Shown here: positions 8,450 to 17,262 of the stretch, piece by piece
Position numbering within the stretch: position 1 is the stretch's first letter
Layout of the letters: every line of letters starts with the position of its first letter
Source of the DNA: Oceanospirillales bacterium
Lineage (GTDB): Bacteria; Pseudomonadota; Gammaproteobacteria; Pseudomonadales; Endozoicomonadaceae
Direction of reading: 5' to 3'
DNA length: 64,000 nucleotides
Assembly: GCA_004762125.1 (NCBI GenBank)
Contig: SIHQ01000007.1
Location: 124,001-188,000, forward strand
Translations under genes and position numbers: made by a program
Notes under the pieces: generated by a model
The model's database searches: none
The model's input: the letters and a program-made list of their open reading frames with translations, nothing else
Told to the model about the DNA's origin: nothing

Positions 8450-9688
8450 TTAGAGTAACTTTTCCACTTGGATGTTCTGCCCCTGCATATCATAAACAGC
8501 AAGACTGGTCGTATCCTTGAGTGCATTCCAAAGTGTTATAAGTAAAGATTTGCCATCAGGCGTCCAGCAAGCTGATGTCGGGTAGGGGCCACTTAGTATA
8601 CGTTTGTATAAGGTGGTCTTTTCAGGTTTATTTCCAGTCAGGTTGAATGCAATTACAGCGTTGGGCGGAAACAGTTCAGTCTGCGCTTCTTGATAAAATT
8701 GTGCTGGTTTCAGCGTTTTCCCATGACCTGCTTTAACCGCAGATATATCCTGAAGCGTTGTTAGTAACTGGTTTTGGTTGGTACTGATCATAGCGCCTTC
8801 AATAAATGACTGACGATCCTCATCTTGATGATAGAGGCTGCTTTTCTTCCAACTTTTTGTTTCAAAGCGATCAATATCGCCATAAGAGAACATAATCAGT
8901 TCTTCACCGTTTTTGGCCAATAATGCAGCGTTATACTCTAATAAATCAGAAAGAGTTGTGACGACAGGCTGAGATTTATTCAAGCCTGTAACCTGGTATG
9001 TCCCTTTACTGTGGGCAAGGTATGCAATATCACCATCGTTAGATACTGTTACGCCATAATCGCCGCCATCCCCTGAATAGCCTTTCCATTCAGGCATTTC
9101 TATTGAGCGAAATATAGATCGAGTTGTATCAACGGTAATTTGTTGAAGCCAGCGCTTTCCATATTGCTTGTTTCCGTCACCACCGTCGGTTTCCAGCGTG
9201 ACAAAAAAGACACTTTTACCATCCTGGCTTGCCGCAAGAGAGAAGCTGGTGGCAGGGAATAGACTGCCTGGTGCTTTAAGAAAGTCGATACGTGTTCCCG
9301 TTTTTCCGTCCTTTATAGGGAAACCATAAACGCCGTTTTTTGTACCGCCCAAAAAGTTAGTAAAAGCCATGATATAGAGCATTTCAGCATCACCAGATTT
9401 CACAAACAAAGCAGCGTTTGCTGCCAGTCCTTCTATGTCCAGCTGCTGGATGATCTTCAATTGATTGAGGTTGATCAGACTGGCTCCATCTTCGCCGGAG
9501 ACTACTGCTAGCGATGAATCTGCGGAAACTGCTGTGTTGTAGGGATGGTTGGATACCTTCTCTATCAGTTTTCTGGAGCTTGAAGGCTCAATATCTGCGA
9601 TTGGTAAGGCTTGGGCAAGATGGAAATAGCAACAACTGACTAGCAAGAGGATGAGTCTTCTGGTAAAGCGACCGAAGGGTTTGTTCAT
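8450..9688 (-). CDS. Exported protein, probable beta-propeller fold
   Basis: 412 residues with a signal peptide (LILLLVSCCYFHLAQA, cleavage near residue 27). The mature part contains repeated blade-like segments of the type AVSADSSLAVVSGEDG, SLAASQDGKSVFF, VTVSNDGDIAYLAHS and ACWTPDGKSLLITLW, the usual pattern of WD40/YVTN-like propellers where a short strand follows a D-G turn. No catalytic motif is visible. It is probably a periplasmic or secreted binding protein. Not assigned to a named family, and it stands alone. Confidence 0.6.
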   Translation of the reverse strand: MNKPFGRFTRRLILLLVSCCYFHLAQALPIADIEPSSSRKLIEKVSNHPYNTAVSADSSLAVVSGEDGASLINLNQLKIIQQLDIEGLAANAALFVKSGDAEMLYIMAFTNFLGGTKNGVYGFPIKDGKTGTRIDFLKAPGSLFPATSFSLAASQDGKSVFFVTLETDGGDGNKQYGKRWLQQITVDTTRSIFRSIEMPEWKGYSGDGGDYGVTVSNDGDIAYLAHSKGTYQVTGLNKSQPVVTTLSDLLEYNAALLAKNGEELIMFSYGDIDRFETKSWKKSSLYHQDEDRQSFIEGAMISTNQNQLLTTLQDISAVKAGHGKTLKPAQFYQEAQTELFPPNAVIAFNLTGNKPEKTTLYKRILSGPYPTSACWTPDGKSLLITLWNALKDTTSLAVYDMQGQNIQVEKLL

Positions 9689-9772
9689 GAGAAGAATCTA
9701 CTACTAGAGCGATACCTGAAAAGATAGCAGTGAAAGAGAAAGTGTTTGTAAATTCCGGTACTGTCTGGATCG

Positions 9773-10134
9773 GACGCTTGGAACGCGCTTGAGTCTTCAG
9801 TGAGTGAAGGTATGACTTGGCACGGTTGGGATTATAAAGGCGCAGATCCAAAGAATATTCCGCAGGAGTATGTTGAGGCGGCCGCTCGTGCTTCCATGTA
9901 GGCTTTCTCTGTGGCGAACACTCACGCACATACCATCCGATTTTGGGGTTCCTGCACCTGAGTGGCGTAGACGTGACTCAAGAATGCACTCTGAAAGTGG
10001 GCCAAGGCTCCTACTTTGAGAGTCAGGTGTTGTGCATCAACGAAGACGGTTCTGGTTGGATCAAGTCTGATTATGAAATCACGGTGGAATCTGTAAGTGG
10101 AACGTTCATGGGTAAGGGAGTGGTGAAATTTTGA
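9773..10134 (+). pseudogene. Remnant of an unidentified protein gene
   Basis: One frame reads DAWNALESSV through TWHGWDYKGADPKNIP and then meets a TAG (near 9899). From about 9943 another frame reads GVDVTQECTLKVGQGSYFES to SGTFMGKGVVKF, ending at TGA 10134. The protein-like composition on either side of the frame change suggests one decayed gene. The last residues GKGVVKF recur as GKGIVKF at 11394-11441. A small hairpin (10158-10182) follows. The family is not recognised. Confidence 0.4.
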
Positions 10135-10186
10135 ACAGTTAAAGGTTAATAAAGTTGAATCTCTCTGTCGAAAGTCAGAGGGATAT

Positions 10187-11209
10187 TTACATATCTATGG
10201 TGAGGCCGGATAGATGCTCAATAAGGGTGTTAATGCCTCTGACAAAATTGTTTCTTTGGGTTTCGATCAATTTTTGATTTATTTTCGATCTGGCTCCTAT
10301 ATCTTCCGGCATTATGCAATTTTCCAGATCTATCAGAGTCACCATCTGATCGCTGTCTGCAAAACTGAGTAAGACACTGCTACCAACAAAACCAACACTG
10401 GATTTTTTAACTGCTTCCCTCAGCCCTTTTAACTGATTGATCATTGCTTCTATTTTTGAAGTTAACTTCATTTCCTTTATATCGGGTGCGTCACCCACAT
10501 CATACAGATCAGAAAAATCTGCTTTATCCAGTAGTTGTGTGACGAAATTACGATCCTGCTTTAGTTCACTGAGCTCTCTGCCAATTTTTTTACTGGTCGT
10601 TTGAATCGTTACAGCGCTTTTATTGGTTTTTTGTTTGTAGCGATGCCAGAAGCTTTTAGCATAACGCCCTCATGAATCCTTACCGTGAAGAAGATCTCCT
10701 TCGTAACAGATTAAATCGCCCAATTTTACGTCCAGAGCTGTGCCACTAGGGCTGACATTCGTCATTTTCACCGGAAACTCATATTTGGAGTCAGTAACAT
10801 CCAGCAGCATGAACTCATTGTCAGGGAGAGGTTTATCTACCAAGTTATAAGTTTTGGTGGAAGAGCTTCTCCAGAGAACTTCTTTAGGCAGATATTCTGC
10901 GAGATGAGCGTTTTGTGGATGTTCCAACAGACGGGCATAATTAATAACTTCCCACTTAGTCATCTGTTTTTCGACATGACTTGAGTTACAGATTTTGACG
11001 ACGCCACGACCAGCAGCTAGTGCTCGGCGGTGAAGGGAGGAACCTTCTCCTTTTGAGTCTATAGGGATACTTTTCGCGTCTACCTCTACCCACTCAACAT
11101 CTCTTTGAGCCATGGTTCCTTTGGCTCGATCTGTTTCTTCCCCGGGAGGAGGTGCGTGTTGATATTGAGTGCTTGTAGGAGATGAACCTACTTTCGTTCC
11201 ACGGCCCAT
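10187..11209 (-). pseudogene. Inositol-polyphosphate-kinase-like protein interrupted by one in-frame TGA
   Basis: One continuous minus-strand frame of 340 codons plus terminal stop is broken only by TGA at codon 180 (10670-10672). Before it: a Ser/Pro-rich N-terminus, a candidate ATP-binding Lys (GVVKIC, K72), a KWEVINYARLL helix, YLPKEV, EFMLLDVTD and TALDVKLG (D160, K162), which resembles the IP-kinase signature PxxxDxKxG with the Pro displaced. After it: SFWHRYKQKTNKS...SKKIGREL (compare RY...TSTLGFRI), GSSVLLSFAD and TLIDLEN (D294; compare SSLLxxYD and LIDFA), and NNFVRGINTLIEHL at the end. All blocks are in IP-kinase order. Either a recent pseudogene or, less likely, read-through. No signal peptide; effector-like N-terminus. 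Confidence 0.7.
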
Positions 11210-11339
11210 AAGAAATAATTCTTGCCTTGATCTTCATTATTATTGTCGTTGTGGTGGCGGAGATCTTTAGGTCGTAGCGAGTGGATGAGTGAGGAGATAA
11301 CCGTATGATTACAGTTATCTTAAATCTCTACAGAGCGCT

Positions 11340-11441
11340 GTCTACTGTCTTTATTGGTGCCATTATAGGTTTAAATCTAGAGAGGATTTAAGCTGTGTGA
11401 TTACTATTGAATTTACCGGTAAAGGAATTGTGAAGTTCTGA
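11340..11441 (+). pseudogene. Short remnant sharing a C-terminus with 9773-10134
   Basis: Ends CVITIEFTGKGIVKF and TGA at 11439-11441, matching the end of the remnant at 10134 (ITVES...GKGVVKF). The bases after both stops also resemble each other (AATAAAG followed by a CCTCTG-type segment). It is probably a leftover of a duplicated gene tail flanking the IP-kinase-like gene. Confidence 0.35.
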
Positions 11442-11572
11442 TGAACCGAGCAATTTGAGAATAAAGAGTCCCTCTGCTTTCGAGTATGAGTGATTTTTTT
11501 CGTCAGGGATTACTTGATATAGCTGGCTATACTTTTAAATAGTAGAATGACTCTCGCAAGGATGTGAAAGGT

Positions 11573-12355
11573 ATGCCAGCTATACCCCCTGGTACCGGTT
11601 CCGTTTCCAGAACGCCAAACAATACAAATGAAGGTTCTGAAAAAAAGGACTCAAACGTCATGCCTACTATTCCGGAGGCTCCTGCTCATTTTAGGCGTTG
11701 GGATCAGAAGTCTCTAAGGGATAGAAAGTTGACGAAGTTACAGCGATTTCTGGTCTTCCTGAACCTTACTCTTCTTAAGCCGTTACGGATTTTTCAGGGA
11801 ACTTTCAATGCCTTGATGCCCGATTTTAATATCACTAAAAAAATCACCGAAGTCAGAATAAATAAGTGTTGGAAACGGTTTAATAACCCAGATAAGGCTT
11901 ATGTACTGTTATTTATGAATCCAAAGGGTGAAGGTTCTCAGCATGCAGCCATAATGTTGGGTTCTTCTGAAGGGAAAAAAGCGGATGATATGTCCAGCTA
12001 CGCTTCATGGAATTTTGATAAGAAAGGACAGATTGCTGGCCCCTTTCTTGCTCAATCGAAAAGCGGTGACTTCAAGGGCGACTTTCTTATCCATGGAAAG
12101 CCCCTGATCTTAGAGTTACCCAATGTAGACACTAAGGCTATGAAACATAAATGGGAGCTGATTCAGAAACGGCATGAATATTATCGGCTAATCGGCTTCA
12201 ACTGTTCATCGGTTGCAGCAAGATTGATCAGGGCTGGGGTCAAGGGTATGGGGCTGCAAGATGCTGTTAGAGAAGCAAGCCCAAAAGGCTACTGGACACC
12301 ACATGATGTCTGTAGCCTTGCCGAGAAATTGAAACCTTCTCTAAGTGGGAGTTAG
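11573..12355 (+). CDS. Effector-like protein with His...Cys (papain-like?) pattern
   Basis: ATG 11573 is preferred because AAGGA lies about 10 bases upstream; a GTG at 11564 would add three residues but is too close to that site. 260 residues, no signal peptide, N-terminus rich in Pro/Ser/Thr/Asn. The middle has GEGSQHAAIMLG (H124), the C-terminal part has YRLIGFNCSSVAARLIRAG (C211). A conserved-looking His in a beta context plus a Cys starting a helix is the layout of permuted papain-like/NlpC-P60-type hydrolases. That is a guess from pattern only. It lies next to the IP-kinase-like gene on the other strand. Confidence 0.5.
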   Translation: MPAIPPGTGSVSRTPNNTNEGSEKKDSNVMPTIPEAPAHFRRWDQKSLRDRKLTKLQRFLVFLNLTLLKPLRIFQGTFNALMPDFNITKKITEVRINKCWKRFNNPDKAYVLLFMNPKGEGSQHAAIMLGSSEGKKADDMSSYASWNFDKKGQIAGPFLAQSKSGDFKGDFLIHGKPLILELPNVDTKAMKHKWELIQKRHEYYRLIGFNCSSVAARLIRAGVKGMGLQDAVREASPKGYWTPHDVCSLAEKLKPSLSGS

Positions 12356-12386
12356 CTCTTAACCATTTCTGCCTGAAAAGAAGGGT

Positions 12387-13232
12387 TCACAACTCTGATA
12401 AGCGATCCCGAAAAATTTTAGGACTGATTCCGGCAATCTTTTTGAACACTCTGGAAAAGTACAACGGATCGGAATAACCCGACATTCTGGCGATACGGTT
12501 CACGGAAATCTGGCTGGTGGTTAGCAGCTGCTTGGCAAAGTTAATGCGCTGATCGTTACGCCATTGAATAATGGTTGTGCCCATTTCTTCCCTGAACAGG
12601 TGAGCGAGTCGGGAAGCTGACAGATAGACATGCTGGGCCAGCTCTTCAATAGTAAATTCACGGCAAATGTCGTCAGTCATTAAATTAATAACTTGAAGAA
12701 TGCGTGGATCCAGAGAACGGGTCATATTCTCTGGCTGCAGAGTTTTACAGCGAATCAACAACTGTTCCAGCAAATTAGTGGCGAGATCCCGGCTGTAGGG
12801 GGCGTCACTTTTTGTGGCAGACGCTACGTCACAAAACAGGTTTTCCAGTGTTTCAAAATAGTCAGCGGCTTGATGTCTTGTAACGTAAACACCGTTTTGG
12901 TCATCCTGCCAGTTCAAAAGCTCACTCCAGAATCCACGAGGGCGGAAGTAAATCCACCGATGGTGCCAGGAGGGATCTTCTTCATGTCGATTATAGAAAT
13001 GCTTCACGTTAGGCGGAAACAGCAGTATGTCTCCTTTGCCGACATCAAAGCGCTGTTCGCCTTTGAAAATGGTTCCCCTGCCCTGGATAGTAATATTGAT
13101 GATGTAGCCCTTCATGCCATTTGGGCGATCAATGATGAAATCCAGATCAGAGTTTTCTTCAATAGGTGTTAGACCTGCGACCAGGTGGGCGTCAAAGTCA
13201 TAATCAGGAAGTAGAGGGTTATCAAGCTGCAT
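12387..13232 (-). CDS. araC: Arabinose-responsive regulator AraC
   Basis: 281 residues. The N-terminus closely follows E. coli AraC: NPLLPDYDFDAHLVAGLTPIE, FIIDRPNGMKGYI, GDILLFPPNVKHFYNRH and WIYFRPRGFW, i.e. the arabinose-binding cupin. The C-terminal third holds two helix-turn-helix units (TIEELAQHVYLSASRLAHLFRE and SVNRIARMSGYSDPLYFSRVFKK). It should activate the araBDA genes when arabinose is bound. It is over 9 kb from araA and on the opposite strand, with accessory DNA in between. Confidence 0.95.
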   Translation of the reverse strand: MQLDNPLLPDYDFDAHLVAGLTPIEENSDLDFIIDRPNGMKGYIINITIQGRGTIFKGEQRFDVGKGDILLFPPNVKHFYNRHEEDPSWHHRWIYFRPRGFWSELLNWQDDQNGVYVTRHQAADYFETLENLFCDVASATKSDAPYSRDLATNLLEQLLIRCKTLQPENMTRSLDPRILQVINLMTDDICREFTIEELAQHVYLSASRLAHLFREEMGTTIIQWRNDQRINFAKQLLTTSQISVNRIARMSGYSDPLYFSRVFKKIAGISPKIFRDRLSEL

Positions 13233-13610
13233 GGTGCACGAGGAAGGTTACATAAGCTGAGTGAGTTAAGATTATATCACTCCCAAGGCTAAAACTGTCA
13301 TTAGACTTCCCTCGTGTAGATAAGGGAATTATCTTCAGCAGCCACTGAACTTCATATTTTGGAGTAACCATTATTTAAGGAGTGGGTGCCGTGAGATTTT
13401 ACGTTCTCAACCGCTCGCTCTATCTGCTGTCCTCAGGCTTATGATGTCATGTCGAATATTGTTTCAGCCCATTGCCTCTCTCGATCGAGTTTAGTGGTCT
13501 CTCTGTTCAGATTTAGAAAGGATAAACGAATTGAATGAGTGGCAAAAGGGATGATGCCTATCCTGTTTCTCTCAATTATAATGCGGCATCCATGATGTAA
13601 GGTCACAATT
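13233..13610. other. Intergenic stretch between araC and purU
   Basis: About 380 bases that must hold the divergent araC and purU promoters. I found no clear AraC half-site, hairpin or small gene. TAAGG lies 8 bases before the purU ATG. Confidence 0.4.
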
Positions 13611-14465
13611 ATGACAAGAACCTATCGCCTTTTGATTTCATGCCCGGATGCCAGTGGTATTGTCGCTTCTGTCAGCGATTTCATTGCCAGAAACAGTGGC
13701 TGGATTCTGGAAGCTAATCATCACTCTGACCCAGTGACGGGTCGTTTTTACATGAGAAATGAAATCAAGGCTGACAGTCTGCCTTTTGATCTGGATGGTT
13801 TTAAGGAAGGGTTCCAGCCAATTGCTGAGCAACTTAACCTCGAGTGGAGTATTAACGATTCAGACAAGCCTCGTCGTGTCGCTCTTCTGGCCAGTAAACA
13901 GGCGCATTGTCTGTCAGATTTGTTGTATCGCTGGAGAAGCGGTGATCTAAACATGGATATTCCCTGTGTGATCTCCAATCATGATGATCTTCGCAGTTAC
14001 GTTGAGTGGCATGGTATTCCTTACCATCATGTACCAGTGAATAAAGACAATAAAGCTGAAGCCTACAGCCGTATGACTGAGCTGCTGGCTGAACACAGTG
14101 TCGATACCGTTGCTCTGGCCAGATACATGCAGATTATTCCTCCAGAGCTGTGTAATACCTATAAGAATCGTTTAATCAATATTCACCACAGTTTTCTCCC
14201 TTCTTTTGTAGGAGCGAAGCCTTATCATCAGGCTTACTCCCGTGGGGTAAAGCTGGTAGGTGCTACCTGTCACTACGTGACTGAAGTGTTGGATGCAGGT
14301 CCTATCATTGAACAGGATGTCATTCGTGTGGGTCATAACCACCTGCCTGACGATATGGTGCGGCTGGGTAAAGATGTTGAGAAAACAGTTCTGGCTCGCG
14401 GATTACGCTATCACCTGGAAGACCGGGTGATTATCGATGAAGGCAAGACCATCATTCTTGATTGA
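13611..14465 (+). CDS. purU: Formyltetrahydrofolate deformylase
   Basis: Hydrolyses 10-formyl-THF to THF and formate, balancing one-carbon pools and supplying formate for purine synthesis. 284 residues, as usual. An N-terminal ACT domain (residues 5-85, starting RLLISCPDASGIVASVSDFI) senses Met/Gly in the family. The C-terminal formyltransferase-like domain has VALLASKQAHCLSDLL, the catalytic NIHHSFLPSF segment (Asn, His) and GATCHYVTEVLDAGPIIEQD with the catalytic Asp. Ribosome-binding site TAAGG upstream. Monocistronic. Confidence 0.95.
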   Translation: MTRTYRLLISCPDASGIVASVSDFIARNSGWILEANHHSDPVTGRFYMRNEIKADSLPFDLDGFKEGFQPIAEQLNLEWSINDSDKPRRVALLASKQAHCLSDLLYRWRSGDLNMDIPCVISNHDDLRSYVEWHGIPYHHVPVNKDNKAEAYSRMTELLAEHSVDTVALARYMQIIPPELCNTYKNRLINIHHSFLPSFVGAKPYHQAYSRGVKLVGATCHYVTEVLDAGPIIEQDVIRVGHNHLPDDMVRLGKDVEKTVLARGLRYHLEDRVIIDEGKTIILD

Positions 14466-14606
14466 TGAACCTAGTTCCAGATAACCTGTAAGCAGTACTT
14501 CTCACACTGATTCAATACCCATTACCCCTGAAGGTGTGGGTGAGCGAGAGCAGCCAACACCCCCACACATTCAATGGTGGTGGGTATATATCTGCAAGGA
14601 GGCAGT

Positions 14607-14879
14607 ATGAAACTGGAACCCTGCCCCTGTTGTCTGGGCAAGCCTGAAGTGTCTGATATGAGAGTCACGGGAACCATAATGTGGCAAGTGCATTGTACTG
14701 TTTGCGGGCTGGCTTCAGAACTGGATGATGATCGAATATTCACGATTCAGCGATGGAATAAAAGACTTGAAAAAGCTGGGCTAAAAACATGGGTAACTCT
14801 TCTAGCAGGATTGTTACCTTTTCTTGTGATTATTGCTTTTCTGACTGGCAGCTATACCGGATTAGTATTATTCCGGTAG
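14607..14879 (+). CDS. Lar-like zinc-ribbon protein with C-terminal membrane helix
   Basis: ATG 14607 follows a strong AGGAGG site. 90 residues. The N-terminal half has the Lar/restriction-alleviation pattern: CPCC near the start, then VHCTVCGL, then a WNKR end, a four-Cys zinc ribbon of two CxxC pairs. Residues 63-88 (WVTLLAGLLPFLVIIAFLTGSYTGLVLF) form one transmembrane helix, which phage Lar proteins lack. It is likely an inner-membrane-anchored zinc ribbon of unknown role, beside a zinc-uptake gene. Confidence 0.65.
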   Translation: MKLEPCPCCLGKPEVSDMRVTGTIMWQVHCTVCGLASELDDDRIFTIQRWNKRLEKAGLKTWVTLLAGLLPFLVIIAFLTGSYTGLVLFR

Positions 14880-14912
14880 TGCTACCTGAGCAGTAAAACG
14901 ACAGCTGGAAAA

Positions 14913-15839
14913 TTACTTCAGACAGGTAATTATGTTGCTGACCATACGGTTAAGGAAATTTATATAACCGTCGGAATCAACTCGTATCTCTGTTGCAAGG
15001 GGATCCAAAACCGCAACGTTGGTATTCGTTCCGTTTATGATTTTGTCGATATAAGCTGGCTGGAACTGAGGCTCTCTGAATACACAGCTGTTACCTGCTT
15101 TCATCAGTTTGTCTCGTAACTTCGCCAGATGCCTGGCTCCAGGCTGTCGCTCTGGATTAATAGTAAAATGGTCAACAATGTTTAGCTTGTAATGAGCTTT
15201 CAGATAACCATAAGCATCATGAAAAACGAACATGGGCTCGTTATGGTAATTAGTCAGTCGGGCAATATTGTTTTTGTCTGCCTGCTGGAGATTCTCTTTG
15301 AATGTTCTGAAGTTCTCCTGATACTGCTTTGTATGATCTGGGTCGACCTTGATCAGCTTTTGAGACATGGTTTTTGCCATAGCTAGAGCATTGTCGGGGC
15401 TTAACCATATATGAGCATCGTACTCGCCGTGATGATGATGCTGGTGGCCCTCTTCATGTTCATGGACTTCACCTGCTTCATCATTTTTTCTAAGACTAAG
15501 GTGCGATTGTTCCATCAAAGGAACGGAAAGAGTCTTTTGAGCACCAGCCAGCATTTTTTCCAGAAAGACTTCCATATCTGGACCAATCCAGAACATAACA
15601 TCTGCATCGTACAATTTACGGGCATCAGATGGCTTTAAGCTGTGACTGTGTGGAGAAGCTCCAGGAGGCAGAAGAATGTCAGCGGTTGTTACGCCTTCTG
15701 TAATAGCTTGGGCAATCAACTGTATCGGTTTAATGGAGGTAAGAACTTTTAGTGGTTCCTTGGCCATTACCAGTTGTGGAAGTACTAGAAGTGTACCGAG
15801 TAGCCAATAAGAAAATCTGGTTCGAAATAAATGGTTCAT
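14913..15839 (-). CDS. znuA: Zinc ABC transporter periplasmic binding protein
   Basis: Captures Zn2+ in the periplasm for the ZnuBC importer. From ATG 15839 it is 308 residues with a signal peptide (FSYWLLGTLLVLPQLVMA). Zinc ligands are expected at GASPHSHSL, DAHIWLSP and VFHDAYGYL, and an Asp/Glu near the C-terminus. The His-rich acidic loop (HEHEEGHQHHHHGEYDAH) is typical of ZnuA. An in-frame TTG five codons upstream would spoil the signal peptide. A Zur-box palindrome lies 25 bases upstream. znuB, znuC and zur are not beside it. Confidence 0.93.
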   Translation of the reverse strand: MNHLFRTRFSYWLLGTLLVLPQLVMAKEPLKVLTSIKPIQLIAQAITEGVTTADILLPPGASPHSHSLKPSDARKLYDADVMFWIGPDMEVFLEKMLAGAQKTLSVPLMEQSHLSLRKNDEAGEVHEHEEGHQHHHHGEYDAHIWLSPDNALAMAKTMSQKLIKVDPDHTKQYQENFRTFKENLQQADKNNIARLTNYHNEPMFVFHDAYGYLKAHYKLNIVDHFTINPERQPGARHLAKLRDKLMKAGNSCVFREPQFQPAYIDKIINGTNTNVAVLDPLATEIRVDSDGYINFLNRMVSNIITCLK

Positions 15840-15863
15840 AATTATTCTGCCCAAAGCTGTAAT

Positions 15864-15876
15864 GTTATATTATAAC
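15864..15876 (-). promoter_or_regulatory. Zur box upstream of znuA
   Basis: The 13-base palindrome GTTATATTATAAC, in the wider context AATG...CCTT, matches the gammaproteobacterial Zur operator core (GTTATA-N-TATAAC). It lies 25-37 bases before the znuA start, where bound Zur-Zn would block transcription when zinc is plentiful. Confidence 0.85.
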
Positions 15877-16091
15877 CTTTTCTTTGTTCTTGCTACATCA
15901 GTCAGCCCATTCGAGCGGATTTTGATGCTGTGTCCATACTCTTCAAGGGTCAGTGTAGAGAGCTTTCCAGTAATTAAGAGGTGGTGAAGTTAAGAATGGC
16001 AGCTAATTGAGAGAGGTTGTTGATAGCAGATAGAAAAACAGCCCTAAGAAGGGCTGATATTAAAGAAATGAAAATTTATATATAGCAGTAG

Positions 16092-16271
16092 CTAAACGTT
16101 GCTCCAATAGAAATCACCAAAGAAACTGCTCAGTCGTTTTGTTTCTTCCACGTCCTCAAGAGCTCTACGAATTTTCAATGCCCTTTTAGAACCACGGTTT
16201 GGCAGATCTTCCCGATGAATTTCATCAGATTGCAGAAAATCTTTTTTCAGTTGTTCGTCTCTGGGTTGCAT
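16092..16271 (-). CDS. Small conserved-type charged protein (59 aa)
   Basis: ATG 16271 is preceded by AGAGGTG at proper spacing. 59 residues: MQPRDEQLKKDFL..., a basic centre SKRALKIRRALEDVEETKRL and an aromatic end FFGDFYWSNV. Highly charged and helical, without signal peptide. Its length, its charged RRxLEDxxExxRL helix and its place next to hexR resemble the small PA3496-type proteins of pseudomonads. That link is tentative. Function unknown. Confidence 0.6.
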   Translation of the reverse strand: MQPRDEQLKKDFLQSDEIHREDLPNRGSKRALKIRRALEDVEETKRLSSFFGDFYWSNV

Positions 16272-16407
16272 GCCCGCACCTCTTTTTTGTAGTTTTTATT
16301 TATGATGCTTACAGACTATTAAGAAAATATGAAAAATAGTCGCTCCGGGCAAGAGATATTTGCGTTTTTTATTGTGAGAAATATCTCACAAGTGATTATT
16401 TTTGCTC

Positions 16408-17262
16408 CTATTCGTCCCTAACTCTTGAATTTCTAAGCCGTTTTTTTATGTTTTTCAATTGCTGGCTTAATTCAGGTCCCTTTTTCATGGCGACACCCGT
16501 CGCTAATACATCGATAACGACAAGATGAGCAATTCTCGATGTCAGGGGTGTAAAGAGCTCTGTGTTCTCTTCTGCAGCGATAGCCATGGGTTGAGTGCAT
16601 AGCTTTGCCAGAGGAGTATCCTTCGGACAGATACCTATTACGCAGGCATTCTGTTTTACCGCTACGCGCACACTTTGAAGCAGTTCTTTAGATCGACCTG
16701 ACTGGGAGATGGCCACAACAACAGATTTCTCGTTCATGGTAGAAGCAGAGATCAACTGAATATGAGGATCGGTGATAGCTATTGACGAGGGCTGCAAGCG
16801 AATGAATTTGTGCCTGGCATCTTCAGAAACGGCACCGGAAGCACCAAAGCCGTAGAACTCTATCCGCTCTGCCGCTGCCATTTTGTCTATCGCTGCTTCA
16901 AGCTCATCAGGATTGAGCAGATCTCTAACATTTATCAGCTCCCTAACAGTACCATTGAACACCTTTCTGGCAATATCGTGAGTGGTGTCTTGCTGACTCA
17001 GTTTCAGTTCGGCAAATCGTGAACCACTACCCAGACTTTGTGCGAGCTTTAGCTTGAATTCCTGGTAACCATTACAGCCAATTGCTCTGCAAAATCGTAC
17101 AACAGTTGGCTCACTGACATCCGCTTTTTTGGCCAGTTCTGCAATGCTATATTCCAGGCTTATAGAAGGTGACTTGAGTATAAAATCAGCTACTTTTTTT
17201 TCCGAGCGGCGAAGCGAATCGTATCCTTGCTTCAAGGCTACAAGAGGGTCTTCAGGAAACAT
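16408..17262 (-). CDS. hexR: HexR-type regulator of central carbon metabolism (RpiR family)
   Basis: 284 residues. The N-terminal RpiR helix-turn-helix domain (to about residue 77) has SIAELAKKADVSEPTVVRFCRAIGCNGYQEFKLKLAQSL. The C-terminal SIS domain (about 125-255) includes RIEFYGFGASG, VVVAISQSGRSKELL and the ENTELFTPLTSR segment and binds the sugar phosphate KDPG in the family. HexR represses Entner-Doudoroff and related genes. A perfect HexR box lies 163 bases upstream, suggesting autoregulation. Confidence 0.92.
   Translation of the reverse strand: MFPEDPLVALKQGYDSLRRSEKKVADFILKSPSISLEYSIAELAKKADVSEPTVVRFCRAIGCNGYQEFKLKLAQSLGSGSRFAELKLSQQDTTHDIARKVFNGTVRELINVRDLLNPDELEAAIDKMAAAERIEFYGFGASGAVSEDARHKFIRLQPSSIAITDPHIQLISASTMNEKSVVVAISQSGRSKELLQSVRVAVKQNACVIGICPKDTPLAKLCTQPMAIAAEENTELFTPLTSRIAHLVVIDVLATGVAMKKGPELSQQLKNIKKRLRNSRVRDE

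Noticed and set aside
10158-10182. Small hairpin taken for a CRISPR-like repeat
   Set aside because: Single occurrence, simple terminator-like stem; no arrays of spaced repeats were seen anywhere in the window.
10670-10672. TGA in the IP-kinase-like gene as a selenocysteine codon
   Set aside because: No conserved selenocysteine context, family has no Sec at this site, and other broken genes here carry TAA or TAG.
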